DNA of 64,000 bases from Pterois miles (GCA_947000775.1 CAMQGK010000328.1:3257501-3321500); one strand, 5' to 3'; shown: positions 25,040-37,944, numbered from the stretch's first letter. Translations and numbers: made by a program. The notes: a model not told the origin generated them from the sequence alone.

Positions 25040-25600
25040 TATATTGCTGAATAAAATGTGTAAGTATTGGTACCTTTCAATGAGGTCGTGTTTACGAGGT
25101 GGACCCATACGAACGCCCCCCTCATCTACAACCTCGTCAGTGGAAAGTTTCTCTGAGTTCACGACTTGTGACGTGTTTGTTGGTGTTGTGACAAATGGTG
25201 GAGCCCAAAGAAGTTCATTTATTGGTGCATAATAAGTTAATATTGTACAGTATTTTGTAATTTTAGTCATAAATTGTTTTTCTTGGTAATTTTATATGTC
25301 TGCTATTGTATGTTGATAGTCTCAACTGCCTCATCTTTCCCCTCTGTCATTGCGTCTTTACATTTCCTGCATTATGTCACCCACTAGCTAGCTGGCTAAA
25401 CTGTTAGCCTCTGTGGCTTCTAGACTCGGACAGTAACGTTAATATTGCTGTTGCTTAGCAGCAGTGTTCTTCACAATTTAACCATTTGAACACAATGCAT
25501 GTCGTGTTCACGTTTTCCCATCTCCTAAACACGAGTTCACGACTTTTATTTGAAGGAACCGTAACATAAACGTTTAATTTCTGCAATAATCCAAAAGCCA
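25040..25600 (+). repeat. Dispersed repeat F, copy 2
   Basis: Shares GAGTTCACGACTTGTGACGT, AGTTAATATTGTACAGTAT and GCTTAGCAGCAGTGTTCTTC, in the same order, with 41600-42085. No terminal repeats or coding capacity were found. It lies between caly coding exon 1 and the putative 5' exon. Confidence 0.7.
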
Positions 25601-26429
25601 GTGGAACAATCCCATTGGCTTTTTGTGGAGGGAAACCAGGGAGATGCTAACTTCCTGTTGGAACACAAAAATTCATCTGCAGCACAAATAACTTCAGGCT
25701 TCTGTGTTTGCGACCATCCTCATAGAGATGCTCTCCTCCTGTTTATGCAATCCAGCAATCAAAAGGAAATGTTTCAGAACTGCTGTGTGTGATTGATCTC
25801 ATGTATCTCAGCCCCAACTCTTCCTCCAAACTCTTATCTTTACTGCGTTTAGAGTCAACGTTTAAATCTAACGCGCCACCACCGCGGCACTGAACGCCTC
25901 TCCGCTCTGATAATGATTCTATTTTCTCTCCTCCATCAAATGATCATCTAAATGTGGAGGAAGAGGTGAGGATCCACTTATCTCATTCACACAATGCAAC
26001 ACAACACCTTCCCTCAGCCAAGGACCCCACAGACCCCCCCGACGCCAGTGACTCACAATGATGACACACTCACCAGGAGGCAAACACACAGTTTTATGCT
26101 GCAGGAGACATCACAGATGCACAGGAAATGTGTTTTTGATAAACCAGATACGGGATCATTAACTAAGGCCGCCAGCCACATCCATTATGAATAAATGATC
26201 TGCTAAAGAAGGACTGTATATTGTCTTTAAGTGGAACCCTTAAACCAAATTCAGTTCTGGACATTTTGGACTCAGATTACAGCAGACCAAACCTACAAAT
26301 AAAGACTACTGGAGCAAAATGATCAGCTTTACATTGTGTAAAAGACAAAGATGTGTCTTCTGGTGCAAAACCTGTTTGTGTTTTTTAAATTTTCAAGCAG
26401 CTTTTGTCAAGTGAGAAAAAGTGATCTTA

Positions 26430-28018
26430 AACCTGCAGTAGGCGTAATGTTTTTGGCATCATTAGGTAAAAATCCATAATAACATTTCAGCTTATTGGAA
26501 TTCAACTGTTATGAGAGACAACTAGATTTCTGTACCTCATCATCACAGGTAATTTCAGAGAGAGAGTGTTGCTATTGGCTGTTGTCTGGCAGGTGGGCGG
26601 CCGGTGGGCCTCAACTTATTTCAACCAAGCCCCCAGGACGATCGCTGGCCGTTGAGCTCAATGTTCATAGTGGCTAAACGGTGGTACTGCAACTTCTGTG
26701 TCTGTCACGTGACGTCATTTGGCCCAAAAAGACTTTTTCCTCATAGACTTACACTCAGAAAGACACGTCTGTAACTCAGTGGGCGATTTTATTTTGCGGT
26801 GAATCTACTCCCCAGTAGGAACAACAACATAATAATAATAATATAATAATGATGTGAGGGTTGTGTCTGTAAAGGACACAGGGCCAAAATAGTGATTTGT
26901 GATTTTGGGATAAACAAAGGAGATAAATTCAACTGAACTGAAGTAATAGTCCTTACTTAAATCATTAGGTCCTAAAAGTTGTAAAACACTAACAGCCAAA
27001 TCCAGAGTTATTTCCTCTCTCTGTTTATGTCTATGGAGATCCAGACTGTGACGACAGCGCAAGCCGTGATGTTGGGACCCGGTGATCGAGTCATGTGACC
27101 AAGCGGACACCACTGCACATATCAGACATGCGCACTAGGGCCCAGTAAGACCTGGGTACTTTTCCAGACCTGGAGGTCTACCCACTGACTTCATGTGCCA
27201 CTGAGAAACTTGCATAGGAATGAACGGGGCCCGAGCTCCAACGCTGTATCCAGTTCCCCAAATACATCCATGATCTCAACATAGCTGCCGGGTCGCAGTT
27301 TGCACCTAAACAGTAACTACAAGATGTTTCTGAAAACATTTGGGGAGAAAAACAGTCATTACAGTAACAGAATATTGATTCATTTTTGATCAGTGTTGCT
27401 TAGTTTGACCTTTTGATCGGAGTTGACGAGTGATTGACAGCTGCTTGAGACGACAGACTCAAGATTGGCTCTGATTGGTTGTTTTCCTCTGGTCTGTGAA
27501 ATCTTGCAGATGCCATTAGGAGCATCGGCGGACACAAAGGCACGTGATTTTTTTTTTTTTTTTCAGATTACCTGTCTCATGCACTAAAGAAGAAGAAGAA
27601 GAAGAAGATAGTCCTTTATTAGTCCCACGAGGGGAAATTCAATTTTTTCACTCTGTTGTTAACTTATACAAAGTACATGCAGACCCGAACACACACATAC
27701 ACAAACATGCAACAATGGAGAGATGTCAGAGTGATGGGGCTGCTCCTGACAAGCGCCCCGAGCAGTTGGGGGTTTGATGCCTTGCTCAGGGGCACCTCGG
27801 CAGTGCCCAAGAGGTAAACTGGCACCTCTCCAGCTACCAGTTCACACTCAGTTCTTGGTCCATGTCGGGACTTGAACCGGTGACCCTCCGGTTCCCAAGC
27901 CAACTCCCTAAAGACTGAGCTACTGCCGCCCCAAAGTCAGGATACAGTGATTTAATGTTTTATAAAAATAACTTTTTTTAAAATCCTATTTGCTCCATTT
28001 CTACCCACTGTAGCTTTA
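26430..28018 (+). mobile_element. MITE family B copy split by later insertions
   Basis: The 5' part (26430-26690: CCTGCAGTAGGCGTAATGTT, ATTTCAGCTTATTGGA) and 3' part (about 27260-27589 and 27937-28018: GTAACAGAATATTGATTCAT, TGCTCCATTTCTACCCACTG) match the intact element at 44762-45349. About 570 bases of unrelated sequence (26690-27260) and the SINE (27590-27932) interrupt it. Confidence 0.7.
27590..27932 (-). mobile_element. tRNA-derived SINE copy 2, inserted into an older MITE
   Basis: Minus-strand copy of the SINE at 62009-62337, near identical over the head (GGTTCAAGTCCCGACATGGA) and the L2-like tail, ending in (GAA)n on the plus strand. AAAG at 27586-27589 and 27933-27936 is the likely short target duplication. 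Removing the SINE restores continuity with the related element at 44762-45349, so the insertion point is well supported. Confidence 0.85.
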
Positions 28019-29047
28019 AGTTATCTTGCTAGCTTTTATCACTGAAGACCACAGTACATACAGTAGTAGCCTACTTGGTGAGTGGGTGGCTGAAGTGGTC
28101 ATCTGTGCTGACCACTAGCTTTCCTCCCCACATTTGTTGGAGGGAAGTGTGGGGACGATGAATCATCCTGAATCTGTGATTCACAAATGAGCCGGGTGTT
28201 GCTGCTGCTGTCAAACACTCAGTGTTCCCACACTCTGACAGGAAACCAGTCCAGCAAACGAGAGCTGCAAATTGCATCTTTCAAAATGCACATTTTATCC
28301 ACTGTAAAAGAATGTTAGCATGAGAATGACGGCATGATTATACAGTTTAATTCATGGCCACAAGCTGACAATATCTTTATCAGCTCACAGGACGGGGAGG
28401 ACACAGCTCTGTTGTGAATGGGTTAGAGTGGGCTGTTTATGCCTGTGCCTCTCAAGTTCTTCAGGGTTCACTGGCCATGCATATCTGAACTTGCTGCATT
28501 GAAGACTGCTGCGACAAGATATAGCCTACAGGCTGTGTACCAGGGAATCAGAGAGCAGAGATGTAACAGCAGTGCAGGAAATAGATAGAGGGCTGATAAA
28601 AAAAAATCCCCACAATTTTCTATCTAATTAGATCAGAATCTATTATTCCAGCCAGTAAAGCCAGTTTTTGCATACTTTTAGTATCTTAAATGTCACACCC
28701 ATTTCACATTTTCTACATAATAAGACTTGTGTTTAGTTAATTAATGTAGCTTCAAGCCATAAAGACAGTCATTATGCGTAATTGTAGCCGTTTATGTATG
28801 GTGGAGGCAACGCAAATTACGCCTGCCACAGCAGCCCCATACAACACATAAAGACGTGAAGAGTGTCCATTCATTCACTCAGGCGCATGAAAAATAAAGA
28901 ATCACGTCATGTGAGGAAATACGTCTCCTATAGGGAGACATACCGCAGCGGTACATGCTCGCTTTACCCGCAAACGCGTGCGTCTGACACGTAAATATAC
29001 GGCTGCGCATTCAGAAACATGGATTATAAAAGAGGAGATAAACTCAC

Positions 29048-29250
29048 TGTGGTTCTCGGTGCTCTGCTGTCGCCCGTGGATGGGATCGGACCCCACTGAT
29101 GCTGACGGGGACTCGGTGTGACCGCCGGTTGCCGTGGTGATGAGTGATTCACGGTAGGACTGCGCATGTAATTCAGCCCCGGAGCTACGCGCCGCTGTCC
29201 TCCGGAGGAAACTGGCAGCTCAGTGTGAATGCGCATCTCACCGCGGCTCA
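29048..29250 (-). promoter_or_regulatory. caly: Probable caly 5' untranslated first exon and promoter area
   Basis: On the minus strand a clear splice donor, ACCACA followed by GTGAGT, ends at 29048. The sequence above it to about 29250 is richer in CpG than its surroundings. The first caly coding exon has an acceptor (CTGCTCTGCAG, exon beginning at 23712) 33 bases upstream of its ATG, so an upstream noncoding exon is expected. This is the best candidate I see, but the link is inferred. No TATA box was identified, and the transcription start cannot be set from sequence alone. Confidence 0.4.
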
Positions 29251-29554
29251 CATGGGACTGTGGATGATCAGGAAATTGCGTGTTGTCTGTGGGAAATAAT
29301 CATATCAGGGTTTATCCGAGTGTTTGTCATCACTGCGGTAAGACCGAGCCGTGAGGGCAGTTTGTCTCTGAGTGGAAACCCAAATACAAACCACACTCTT
29401 ATTAAATAGCTTTATATGTTTACAGTGTTCTGATATGATCAATAACGTGGAGGATAATGAGGCAATTATGACGTAGGCTACAAAAAAACATAAAGTAAAC
29501 ATCAGCTGCAAATGGCTCATGTATGCTCGACCCAAACTAAAAATACACATGCAA

Positions 29555-30298
29555 CAACTTTATGACATAATATACTATGACTTTAAAAACTTTAGAATGA
29601 CATAATATACTATGACTGTAAAAACTTTATAATGACATAATATACTATGACTGTAAAAACTTTATAATGACATAATATACTATGACTTTAAAAACTTTAT
29701 AATGACATAATATACTATGACTTTAAAAACTTTATAATGACATAATATACTATGACTGTAAAAACTTTAGAATGACATAATATACTATGACTGTAAAAAC
29801 TTTATAATGACATAATATACTATGACTGTAAAAACTTTATAATGACATAATATACTATGACTGTAAAAACTTTATAATGACATAATATACTATGACTTTA
29901 AAAACTTTAGAATGACATAATATACTATGACTTTAAAAAAACTTTATAATGACATAATATACTATGACTTTAAAAAACTTTATAATGACATAATATACTA
30001 TGACTTTAAAAACTTTATAATGACATAATATACTATGACTTTAAAAACTTTATAATGACATAATATACTGACTGTAAAAACTTTATAATGACATAATATA
30101 CTATGACTTTAAAAACTTTATAATGACATAATATACTATGACTTTAAAAACTTTATAATGACATAATATACTATGACTTTAAAAAACTTTATAATGACAT
30201 AATATACTATGACTGTAAAAACTTTATAATGACATAATATACTATGACTGTAAAAACTTTATAATGACATAATATACTATGACTGTAAAAACTTTATT
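29555..30298 (+). repeat. 35-bp minisatellite, about 21 copies
   Basis: Unit ATGACATAATATACTATGAC plus TKTAAAAACTTTATA, period 35. Variants are TTTAAAAACT/TGTAAAAACT and an A-run length change near 29930-29975. It abuts the 23/26-bp array at 30302 and lies about 300 bases upstream of the putative caly first exon. Confidence 0.95.
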
Positions 30299-30301
30299 AC
30301 A

Positions 30302-31424
30302 GTGACTCTTTGACTTTTATGACATACTATACTGTGACTCTTATGACATACTATACTGTGACTCTTTTATGACATACTATACTGTGACTCTTTTATGACA
30401 TACTTTACTGTGACTCTTATGACATTCTATACTGTGACTCTTTTATGACATACTATACTGTGACTCTTTTATGACATACTTTACTGTGACTCTTTTATGA
30501 CATACTTTACTGTGACTCTTATGACATACTATACTGTGACTCTTTTATGACATACTTTACTGTGACTCTTTTATGACATACTTTACTGTGACTCTTATGA
30601 CATACTATACTGTGACTCTTTTATGACATACTTTACTGTGACTCTTTTATGACATACATTACTGTGACTCTTATGACATACTATACTGTGACTCTTTTAT
30701 GACATACTTTACTGTGACTCTTTTATGACATACTATACTGTGCCTCTTATGACATACTATCTGTGACTATTTTATGACATACTTTACTGTGACTCTTTTA
30801 TGACATACTATACTGTGACTCTTTTATGACATACTTTACTGTGACTCTTTTGTGACATACTATACTGTGGCTCTTTTATGACATACTATACTGTGACTCT
30901 TATGACATACTTTACTGTGACTCTTATGACATACTATACTGTGACTCTTTTATGACATACTTTACTGTGACTCTTTTATGACATACTTTACTGTGACTCT
31001 TTTATGACATACTTTACTGTGGCTCTTTTATGACATACTATACTGTGACTCTTTTATGACATACTTTACTGTGACTCTTTTATGACATACTTTACTGTGA
31101 CTCTTATGACATACTATACTGTGACTCTTTTATGACATACTTTACTGTGACTCTTTTATGACATACTTTACTGTGACTCTTATGACATACTATACTGTGC
31201 CTCTTATGACATACTATACTGTGACTCTTTTATGACATACTTTACTGTGACTCTTTTATGACATACTATACTGTGACTCTTTTATGACATACTTTACTGT
31301 GACTCTTATGACATACTATACTGTGACTCTTTTATGACATACTTTACTGTGACTCTTTTATGACATACTATACTGTGACTCTTTTATGACATACTTTACT
31401 GTGGCTCTTTTATGACATACTGTA
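30302..31424 (+). repeat. 23/26-bp minisatellite, about 45 copies
   Basis: Unit ATGACATACTWTACTGTGAC plus TCTTTT (26 bp), with a common 23-bp form lacking TTT. Higher-order alternation of 26- and 23-bp units is visible. It shares ATGACATA, TATACT and TGACT, in order, with the 35-bp array to its left. Confidence 0.95.
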
Positions 31425-32562
31425 CCTTAAATTTCCTCTTAACTTTTCCAGACTTGGACTTTCAAGAGAAAAACATATACATTTACTCAAGTGCTGGACT
31501 TGCAAGTTTGTGCTTTGTATTAAATGACATTTATTTGACAATGTTACAGTTTATGATGAGCCCTGACACTATGAGTCCTCCTATTTAGCAAAGTAGGATA
31601 TAAACATTTAATAAATGGTGTGAAGACATAGATAATATTATTACAACAGCGTTTCACTAAATTGTCATTCATTATTTGTTTAAACAACAGCCTAACATTT
31701 ATATCTGCGTACAACTACATTATAATGTGTTATGAACAAACTATTACATGCTTATATACTATTTATAAACGTTAAATAGGGGGACTTTAAGTGTTGCCTT
31801 TACAGATTCATATTTTACACACAAAATTAAAAATTTTGCATCAGTAACAATCAAAATCATGAATCAGTAATAATCTTCCCATTATATAATATATGATAAG
31901 CTCTTTACTGTTGATTCTCTGAGAACATGTTGCAGATAATACCTCTGTACTTTTTCCTGAGTAGCATCATGAACTAAACGCTTTAACTTGTTATGGACTA
32001 TATGTACATTGGGGTACTTTTATTTAAGTGAAAGATATCAATAGTTCTTCCACCACTTGATGTTCCTGTTGAACTATTCTCATCCAAGCTGCTGTTAATT
32101 TTTAATAGATTTTAATAGATTTATTTTATACGCATTTACCTGTATTTCAGCTTGCCCTACGTGGCAGTTTTGTAAAGGTTGTGAGCTTTACTACAATTTA
32201 AAATAAAGCTGCAAAACATGAGTTTGTAATGACAGAAGACTGAAAGGCCAGCAGACCTATACGATATCGACCCATACGACCAGATATCCTGGACCCAAAG
32301 GACCTGAGGAATCTTCAAAGACATTTTCAAGTATTTGTGTATTTCTGGCTTATTGACTCTTGAATCGAAGGTGTCTTGCTGTGAGGAGGAGTTCGGTGGA
32401 GCAGCTCACCGAGGGTTTTTTGTTCTGCGGTGATGCGGTTCACCTCCCTCAGTGAAGGTGAGGAGGAGGTGATGCATATGCAGAGGAGTGTGTCAAAGAG
32501 AGGTGGAAGACAGATATATTTTTGAGTATTTATTCATACGTATGTCTGAAGCGAGAGAGAGA

Positions 32563-32616
<54 letters not shown>

Positions 32617-33297
32617 TGTGTGTGGAGAATGAGTGGGAAGAAAGAGCCAAGCTCGTCTACAGATTTAGATCAACCTTTTCATGGAAAGAGGACCCATGCT
32701 GTGTTCCTCTTTGGCCGTGCCTGACTGTATGAATTCATTATGCCTTTAGGGGAGCACTGGTCCAAAAATCAGCACTGAACCCCCAGCGCCCCCCTGCCAA
32801 CCCATCAATTGGACCTACATTTATTATTTTGACCTTTCCTTTGCGGGGGAGTGACATCAAAGTGGATCCTGGACTGGTTCCTGTGTTAGGAGACAGAGGT
32901 GTCATCCTCACAGTGTGAGAGGCAGACTGCCGGCCAGCGCTGGTTTTGTTGTCAGTGAAGAAGAGAGACAGAGTCTGGGTCAACATAATTAAAATGGGAA
33001 TCAATTAGGCCGCAGTGCATGCAGGGAAAACTGGGTGAATGCAGGCGTGTTAATGAAGTGGCTTGTTTGTTTGTGAACCTTTGAGACATTCGGATGATCT
33101 GAGAATTCAAAGAAATTAAAAGTTGAAATATATATTAAACCTACTTCAGTTTTATAGAATCATCAGCAATCAATCAAACCTGTGATTTTGTTTATTTGTT
33201 ATTTTACATTCAAATATTGCTTTTTTTTTTATTAGATTAGACTAGTAAAATGCTGATTAAGACAATATATACAAATAAGGATATACAGTATGTGGTG
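31425..33297. other. Non-coding, nothing gene-like
   Basis: AT-rich. 31980-32060 ends with TTCTTCCACCACTTG, a motif at the edge of a common fish repeat. A GA tract lies at 32547. No exon seen. Confidence 0.45.
32547..32614 (+). repeat. (GA)n microsatellite
   Basis: Almost pure GA tract of about 66 bases. Confidence 0.92.
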
Positions 33298-33520
<223 letters not shown>

Positions 33521-34649
33521 TGTGTATTGAAGAAATATTGTATAAAAAATGTTGTATAAGAGTATTGTTAAGAATAAATTACATATATAGGTGGAGTTAC
33601 AGTATATTATATCTATACACAGAGAAGTTGTGTAAATAGAGCTATATGCATATGGACTAAGTTAATGTGTATAAGATGAATATTAGGGAATAGACTGTAT
33701 AAATACAGTTCAGGTGGAGTCATATGTTATATATAGAAAGGAGATGTTTGTACAGATGATGATATATCTATATGGACAAAATTAAAAATGTCAGTTGTGG
33801 GTACTAATGGGTTAATGGTAATTTAAGGAACTTTTAGTAACTTGGAAGTCTAAAATGTTTTCCTACAAGAGAAAAACGTCTGCTCCCGTAGATGCCCAAG
33901 AGCATCAAAACTATTTTGGAGTAAATTGTTTCCAATTGGCAAAGTGAGTTTTGACATTTGAAGTTCAAGGAACCAAAATATCAAATGAAAAGAAGTTATT
34001 TTTCCACTCGGTTTAACCTGGAGAAGTTATTTAAATGGCTTCCTTTAATTATAATCACACTAGACACTATCTCCAACAGAAACAGAGCTCTTTCTAAAAG
34101 CTGACAGAAAGAATCAAAGTCTTTCTGTCAGATTTGTAAATGTGATGAAGCGTTACTCCGCAAGCTCTGACTTCAACTACCAACACTTCAACCAACTGTG
34201 GATTTGAAACTTTACTGTTGTTTTTTTTAATTTGAGGCAGAGCGGAGACGATGTGGTTAAAGGAAAAAGAGCAACAGACGTGTTCACCATAAACAATATA
34301 AGCACAGTGCTTCGTTGTGTCTCCGGTGTTTTCTCACAGCCATCAGCTTTTACTGATGCATTTGAAGACAATTATTTATTTACTTTAGCTGCAAATTTGG
34401 ATTTTAACTCTGGTAAACACAAATACACATTTTGTAATGTTTTAGTTCAGTTTGATGATGTTAAAAGACGTTATTTTGGTCACAGTTTTACTTACTTTAT
34501 ATAAATAGTCTGCATGTCTCCATAGAGATCTGATATTTTATCCAAAATTACAGATTTTCGGTGACAATAACTGATTGTAATCTCAGCGTTATTATAATGC
34601 CCAGTGCTACGAGACACTTCAGTTAACAGGAAAAGGATGATTTAAAACA
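33521..34649. other. Non-coding, nothing recognised
   Basis: AT-rich unique-looking sequence. A 90-codon frame at 34232-34504 has no recognisable motif and no splice context. Confidence 0.45.
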
Positions 34650-34910
34650 AATATTTGAAATGTTGCTGGAGAAATTGTAGAAATCGAAAAGCACATCATT
34701 ACCATGATTTCTGGGATTGTCCCGTTATTGTAGATTACTGGAGAAAGATTCATAATGCCTTACAAGATATTTTCAGATGTCATGTAACCCTGGAGAGTAA
34801 GACTTTATTCTTTGGACTTATGCCTCAAGAATTACTGAAAAGAGACATTTATTAAATATAATGCTGGCAGCTGGTAAAAAGGCTCTTATGAGGAAATGGC
34901 TGTGACAGGA
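34650..34910 (+). mobile_element. L1/Tx1-clade LINE C-terminal fragment
   Basis: Reads HHYHDFWDCPVIVDYWRKIH, then LFFGLMPQELLKRD, a stop, and in another frame LLNIMLAAGKKALMRKWL. This pattern (FW-CP--DYW--IH, FFLGL-P, A-KA--RKWL) is typical of the C-terminus of fish L1/Tx1-type reverse transcriptases. It is only a remnant. Confidence 0.65.
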
Positions 34911-34924
34911 GAGTCCGACTTTAC

Positions 34925-35470
34925 ATGCATGGATGGACATTAGTGCTGCTCGCCTACTAACAGGAATAAGAGAAGGTGATCACATATCACCAGTTCTGGC
35001 CTCCCTCCACTGGCTTCCTGTCTGTTTCCAGACTGATTTTAAAATTTTACTGCTTGTTTTTCAGGTTTTAAATGGGCTGTCAGCACCCTATCTATCAAAA
35101 CACCTTCATACTCCAGCTATAGAGCCTCGAGGTCGACCAGTCAGATTCTCCTTGACGTCCCCAGAACTAGACTCAGAAACAGAGGTGACCGAGCCCCTGA
35201 TCTCTGGACCAGTTTACCTCTAAATATCTAAACAGCTCAGACTGTAGAATCAGCTGAAGACTCATCTCTTCTCGCTGGCGTTTGATCAAGTTTATTTTCT
35301 GTTAAGCTGCTACTTTTATTTTCTGTTATGTGCACATTATACTAGTTAATTTCACAACGTTCCTATTGTCGTTTGCATTGTATTCATTTTATTACCTACA
35401 TGTGCAGCACTGGTCAACTGCGGTTGTTTTAAAACGTGCTATACAAATAAAGTTTGACTTTACTTGACGA
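34925..35470 (+). mobile_element. CR1/L2-like LINE 3' fragment
   Basis: Frame 34933-35223 reads ISAARLLTGIREGDHISPVL, ASLHWLPVCFQTDFKILLLV and FQVLNGLSAPYL, a signature of the C-terminal part of a common teleost LINE. The 3' untranslated part ends GTGCTATACAAATAAAGTTT with a GACTT tail, as expected. It directly abuts the L1-like fragment on its left. Confidence 0.75.
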
Positions 35471-36321
35471 ATTGGGATTATTTGTGTCACGTTGGGAAGA
35501 CGGGGTTAACTATGGAGCACTCCACAGGCCAGATTTTATTTTTGCAAATCTATGATTGTGTGGTAATGAAAAGATCACTCTCTTCTTGTTCATAGTTTTC
35601 ACTGTTTTGTTTTTCTATGTATAAGTTATCTAAAATTCAGCACTTAGGTGGGAAATGTATGCATACAGAATCTGTAAGTATCAATAAATAAAAAACAAAC
35701 ATTTAGGTATAGTATAGCTCTAGAGCACGGCTGTAAAGGTCAGTGAATTATACCATAAATGAAGGCAACCTAAGGCACAAGGTCTCCATTCATGGGACAC
35801 TGTGAGCGCTGAGGGATGTGCAGCAGGACTGGATCTGTACCGGCCGCCCAGCTCTCCTCCGGCTCTGTGGACCAACAACTGATTTCCCTCCACAACAGGA
35901 AACTCATCCTCTAAACAACATCGCCCTCTTCCCACCGAAGAACGCACCATGCTCTCTAAAAAGGTCTCGTTTGTCTCTCTCTCCCAGTTTAACTCAGTTT
36001 CTTTCTCATTCCTTGTTCAGCCAGTATTGTCTCACCAGTGTTAAAGGAAACCTGAGCTGGTTGTTTCCATTCGTTATTTTTTTTGTAGCACTTGAAATGT
36101 AAATATCAGTGAGAACATCAGGGAAAATGCCTGAAATACAAGATGGATAGTAATAAAATGAATACAACACATGTAAAGTATTAAGTTGTGGACTGTGGAG
36201 TCTACTCCAGGGCTGCCCACAGTCGGGTGTCAGTCAGGTTTGATTTGGCCCGCCAGATTTTCCAGTAAAAAAATAAATAAAATAATTTTAAAAATTCTAA
36301 TGTTTATTGCTGTTTTATTTC
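35471..36321. other. Non-coding, nothing recognised
   Basis: No exon or repeat family identified. A CT-rich stretch lies at 35960-36010. Confidence 0.45.
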
Positions 36322-36893
36322 AGTAACACTTCATTTTACAGGTCTGCAAATGTCATAGTAATTAGGTGACAATTAGAAAGTAACCTATGTAAAATTTCTT
36401 TGGAATTACTGCCAAATTATCCCAATATTTACCTAAAAAATGATTGAAAATTACTTTATTATACATATTATTTAACAATTATAATACTTGAGAAGCGGCT
36501 GCTCTTCATCGGAGGTGGAAAACCAAAACTAATAGAAGACACTTCTGATCAGACACAAATCTCACTATTGTGACTTATTGTTGACCCTGATGTCACGATT
36601 CAGGGAGATTTTAAAGGAGTTATCAGCTAATTATTATCTATTTATCAGCAGACATGGAAATAAAGCATATCATCATATCTATTCTTTTCCTGGAAATGTA
36701 TTAAATAAATTAGTAGCTATTGGGAAACAGCAGAATATAATTATGAAATAATATTTATAATAAAGTAATTGTTGCCCCATTTAGAGGTAAATATTGGGGT
36801 AATTTGGCAGAAATTTCAAATAGGATACTTGCTAACTGTCACCTAATTACTGTGAAATTTGCAGACCTGTAAAATGAAGTTACCTTTATTTCT
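36322..36893. mobile_element. MITE family A copy 3
   Basis: Ends AGTAACACTTCATTTTACAG and, inverted, GCAGACCTGTAAAATGAAGT-TACC. The interior matches copy 2 closely (GAGAAGCGGCTGCTCTTCAT). No coding capacity. Confidence 0.82.
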
Positions 36894-37909
36894 TGTGAGT
36901 TAAAACTTTAAATGTGTAGGATCCTTGATTATTAATTATTTTCATATTTTTTGCACAGGAAGTCAGTTTAGTGTAAGAAAGGAATGGAGAGACAGAGATA
37001 GTGGCACACAAAAGGCATTTCAGTTAAGGGAAGTTGGGATCATAAAACAATCCACCATCCTAACAATACAATATAATAGTGTTTGCTTTTGGCCCCATAA
37101 GTTTCAGTTTTAGCCCTGGGAAAAGGTCTATTCTAAACCCTGATTAAAATATGATTTATTGTCTTTAATTTCTATACAAAAACAATGCAAAATGGATAAA
37201 AATGTTTCATTAGAGAATCCTGATTTGTTTGCATTTATTTGTTTTTTTTTATTGAAATGTAAATCTTCTTTTTCACACTTTGAAATGACAATAAAACCCA
37301 ATTCAATAAAAATAATAGTTCAGACTGATGCTACACATTCGTCTGCTGAACACTTTGTAATTCATCTCTTTATGAGCGCAGCAGTCAGTGACTTTATTCT
37401 TTTGACTGTAACCAGAAGAGGCCACTCAGTTCAATACACTTATTGTTTCAGGTATCTGGGTGACACAGCGGGAACTTGTGTCGGGAGGTTAAAGTCAAAA
37501 TGTGACATTAAGAGTATGAGATGAAATCCTACTTTACGTATTGTGTTCCTATAACAGAAATGCCTTGTCGCCCGTTGTCGAAGCTACTGCAGAGTTTTAA
37601 ATCAGTCAACTGCTTTTCCAACAGGGCCATCTAGTGTCTGATTCACCACATCACCACTCCGTTAACCTGAGTTTTCAGTTCAACCACCGGCTACCAAACA
37701 CCAAACAATCCATTACCAAAATGTAATGGACTGTTCATTGTGCCACATCCCACCCCTCCAAAACTTTCATTCAGATGCATCACAAATGTTTGGAGTAATC
37801 CAGGTAATCCAGGCATCATCCTCGCACTGGTTTGGTTCAGGAACCAGACCTTCAGGTGTGAACCCGATCTAAGGTGACTGGCCAGATACTCTCAACTGCT
37901 GTTTGGTGC

Positions 37910-37944
<35 letters not shown>

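Noticed and set aside
28925..28942. T7-promoter-like TATAGGGAGAC
   Set aside because: Only the initiation part matches; the upstream recognition sequence is absent, so it is not vector contamination and the match is chance.
29555..31424. CRISPR-like array
   Set aside because: Units are directly abutting with no unique spacers, in a vertebrate genome. These are minisatellites.
37159..37524. 121-codon plus-strand gene
   Set aside because: AT-rich, no recognisable domain, no splice or promoter context; the composition is that of chance frames in AT-rich DNA.
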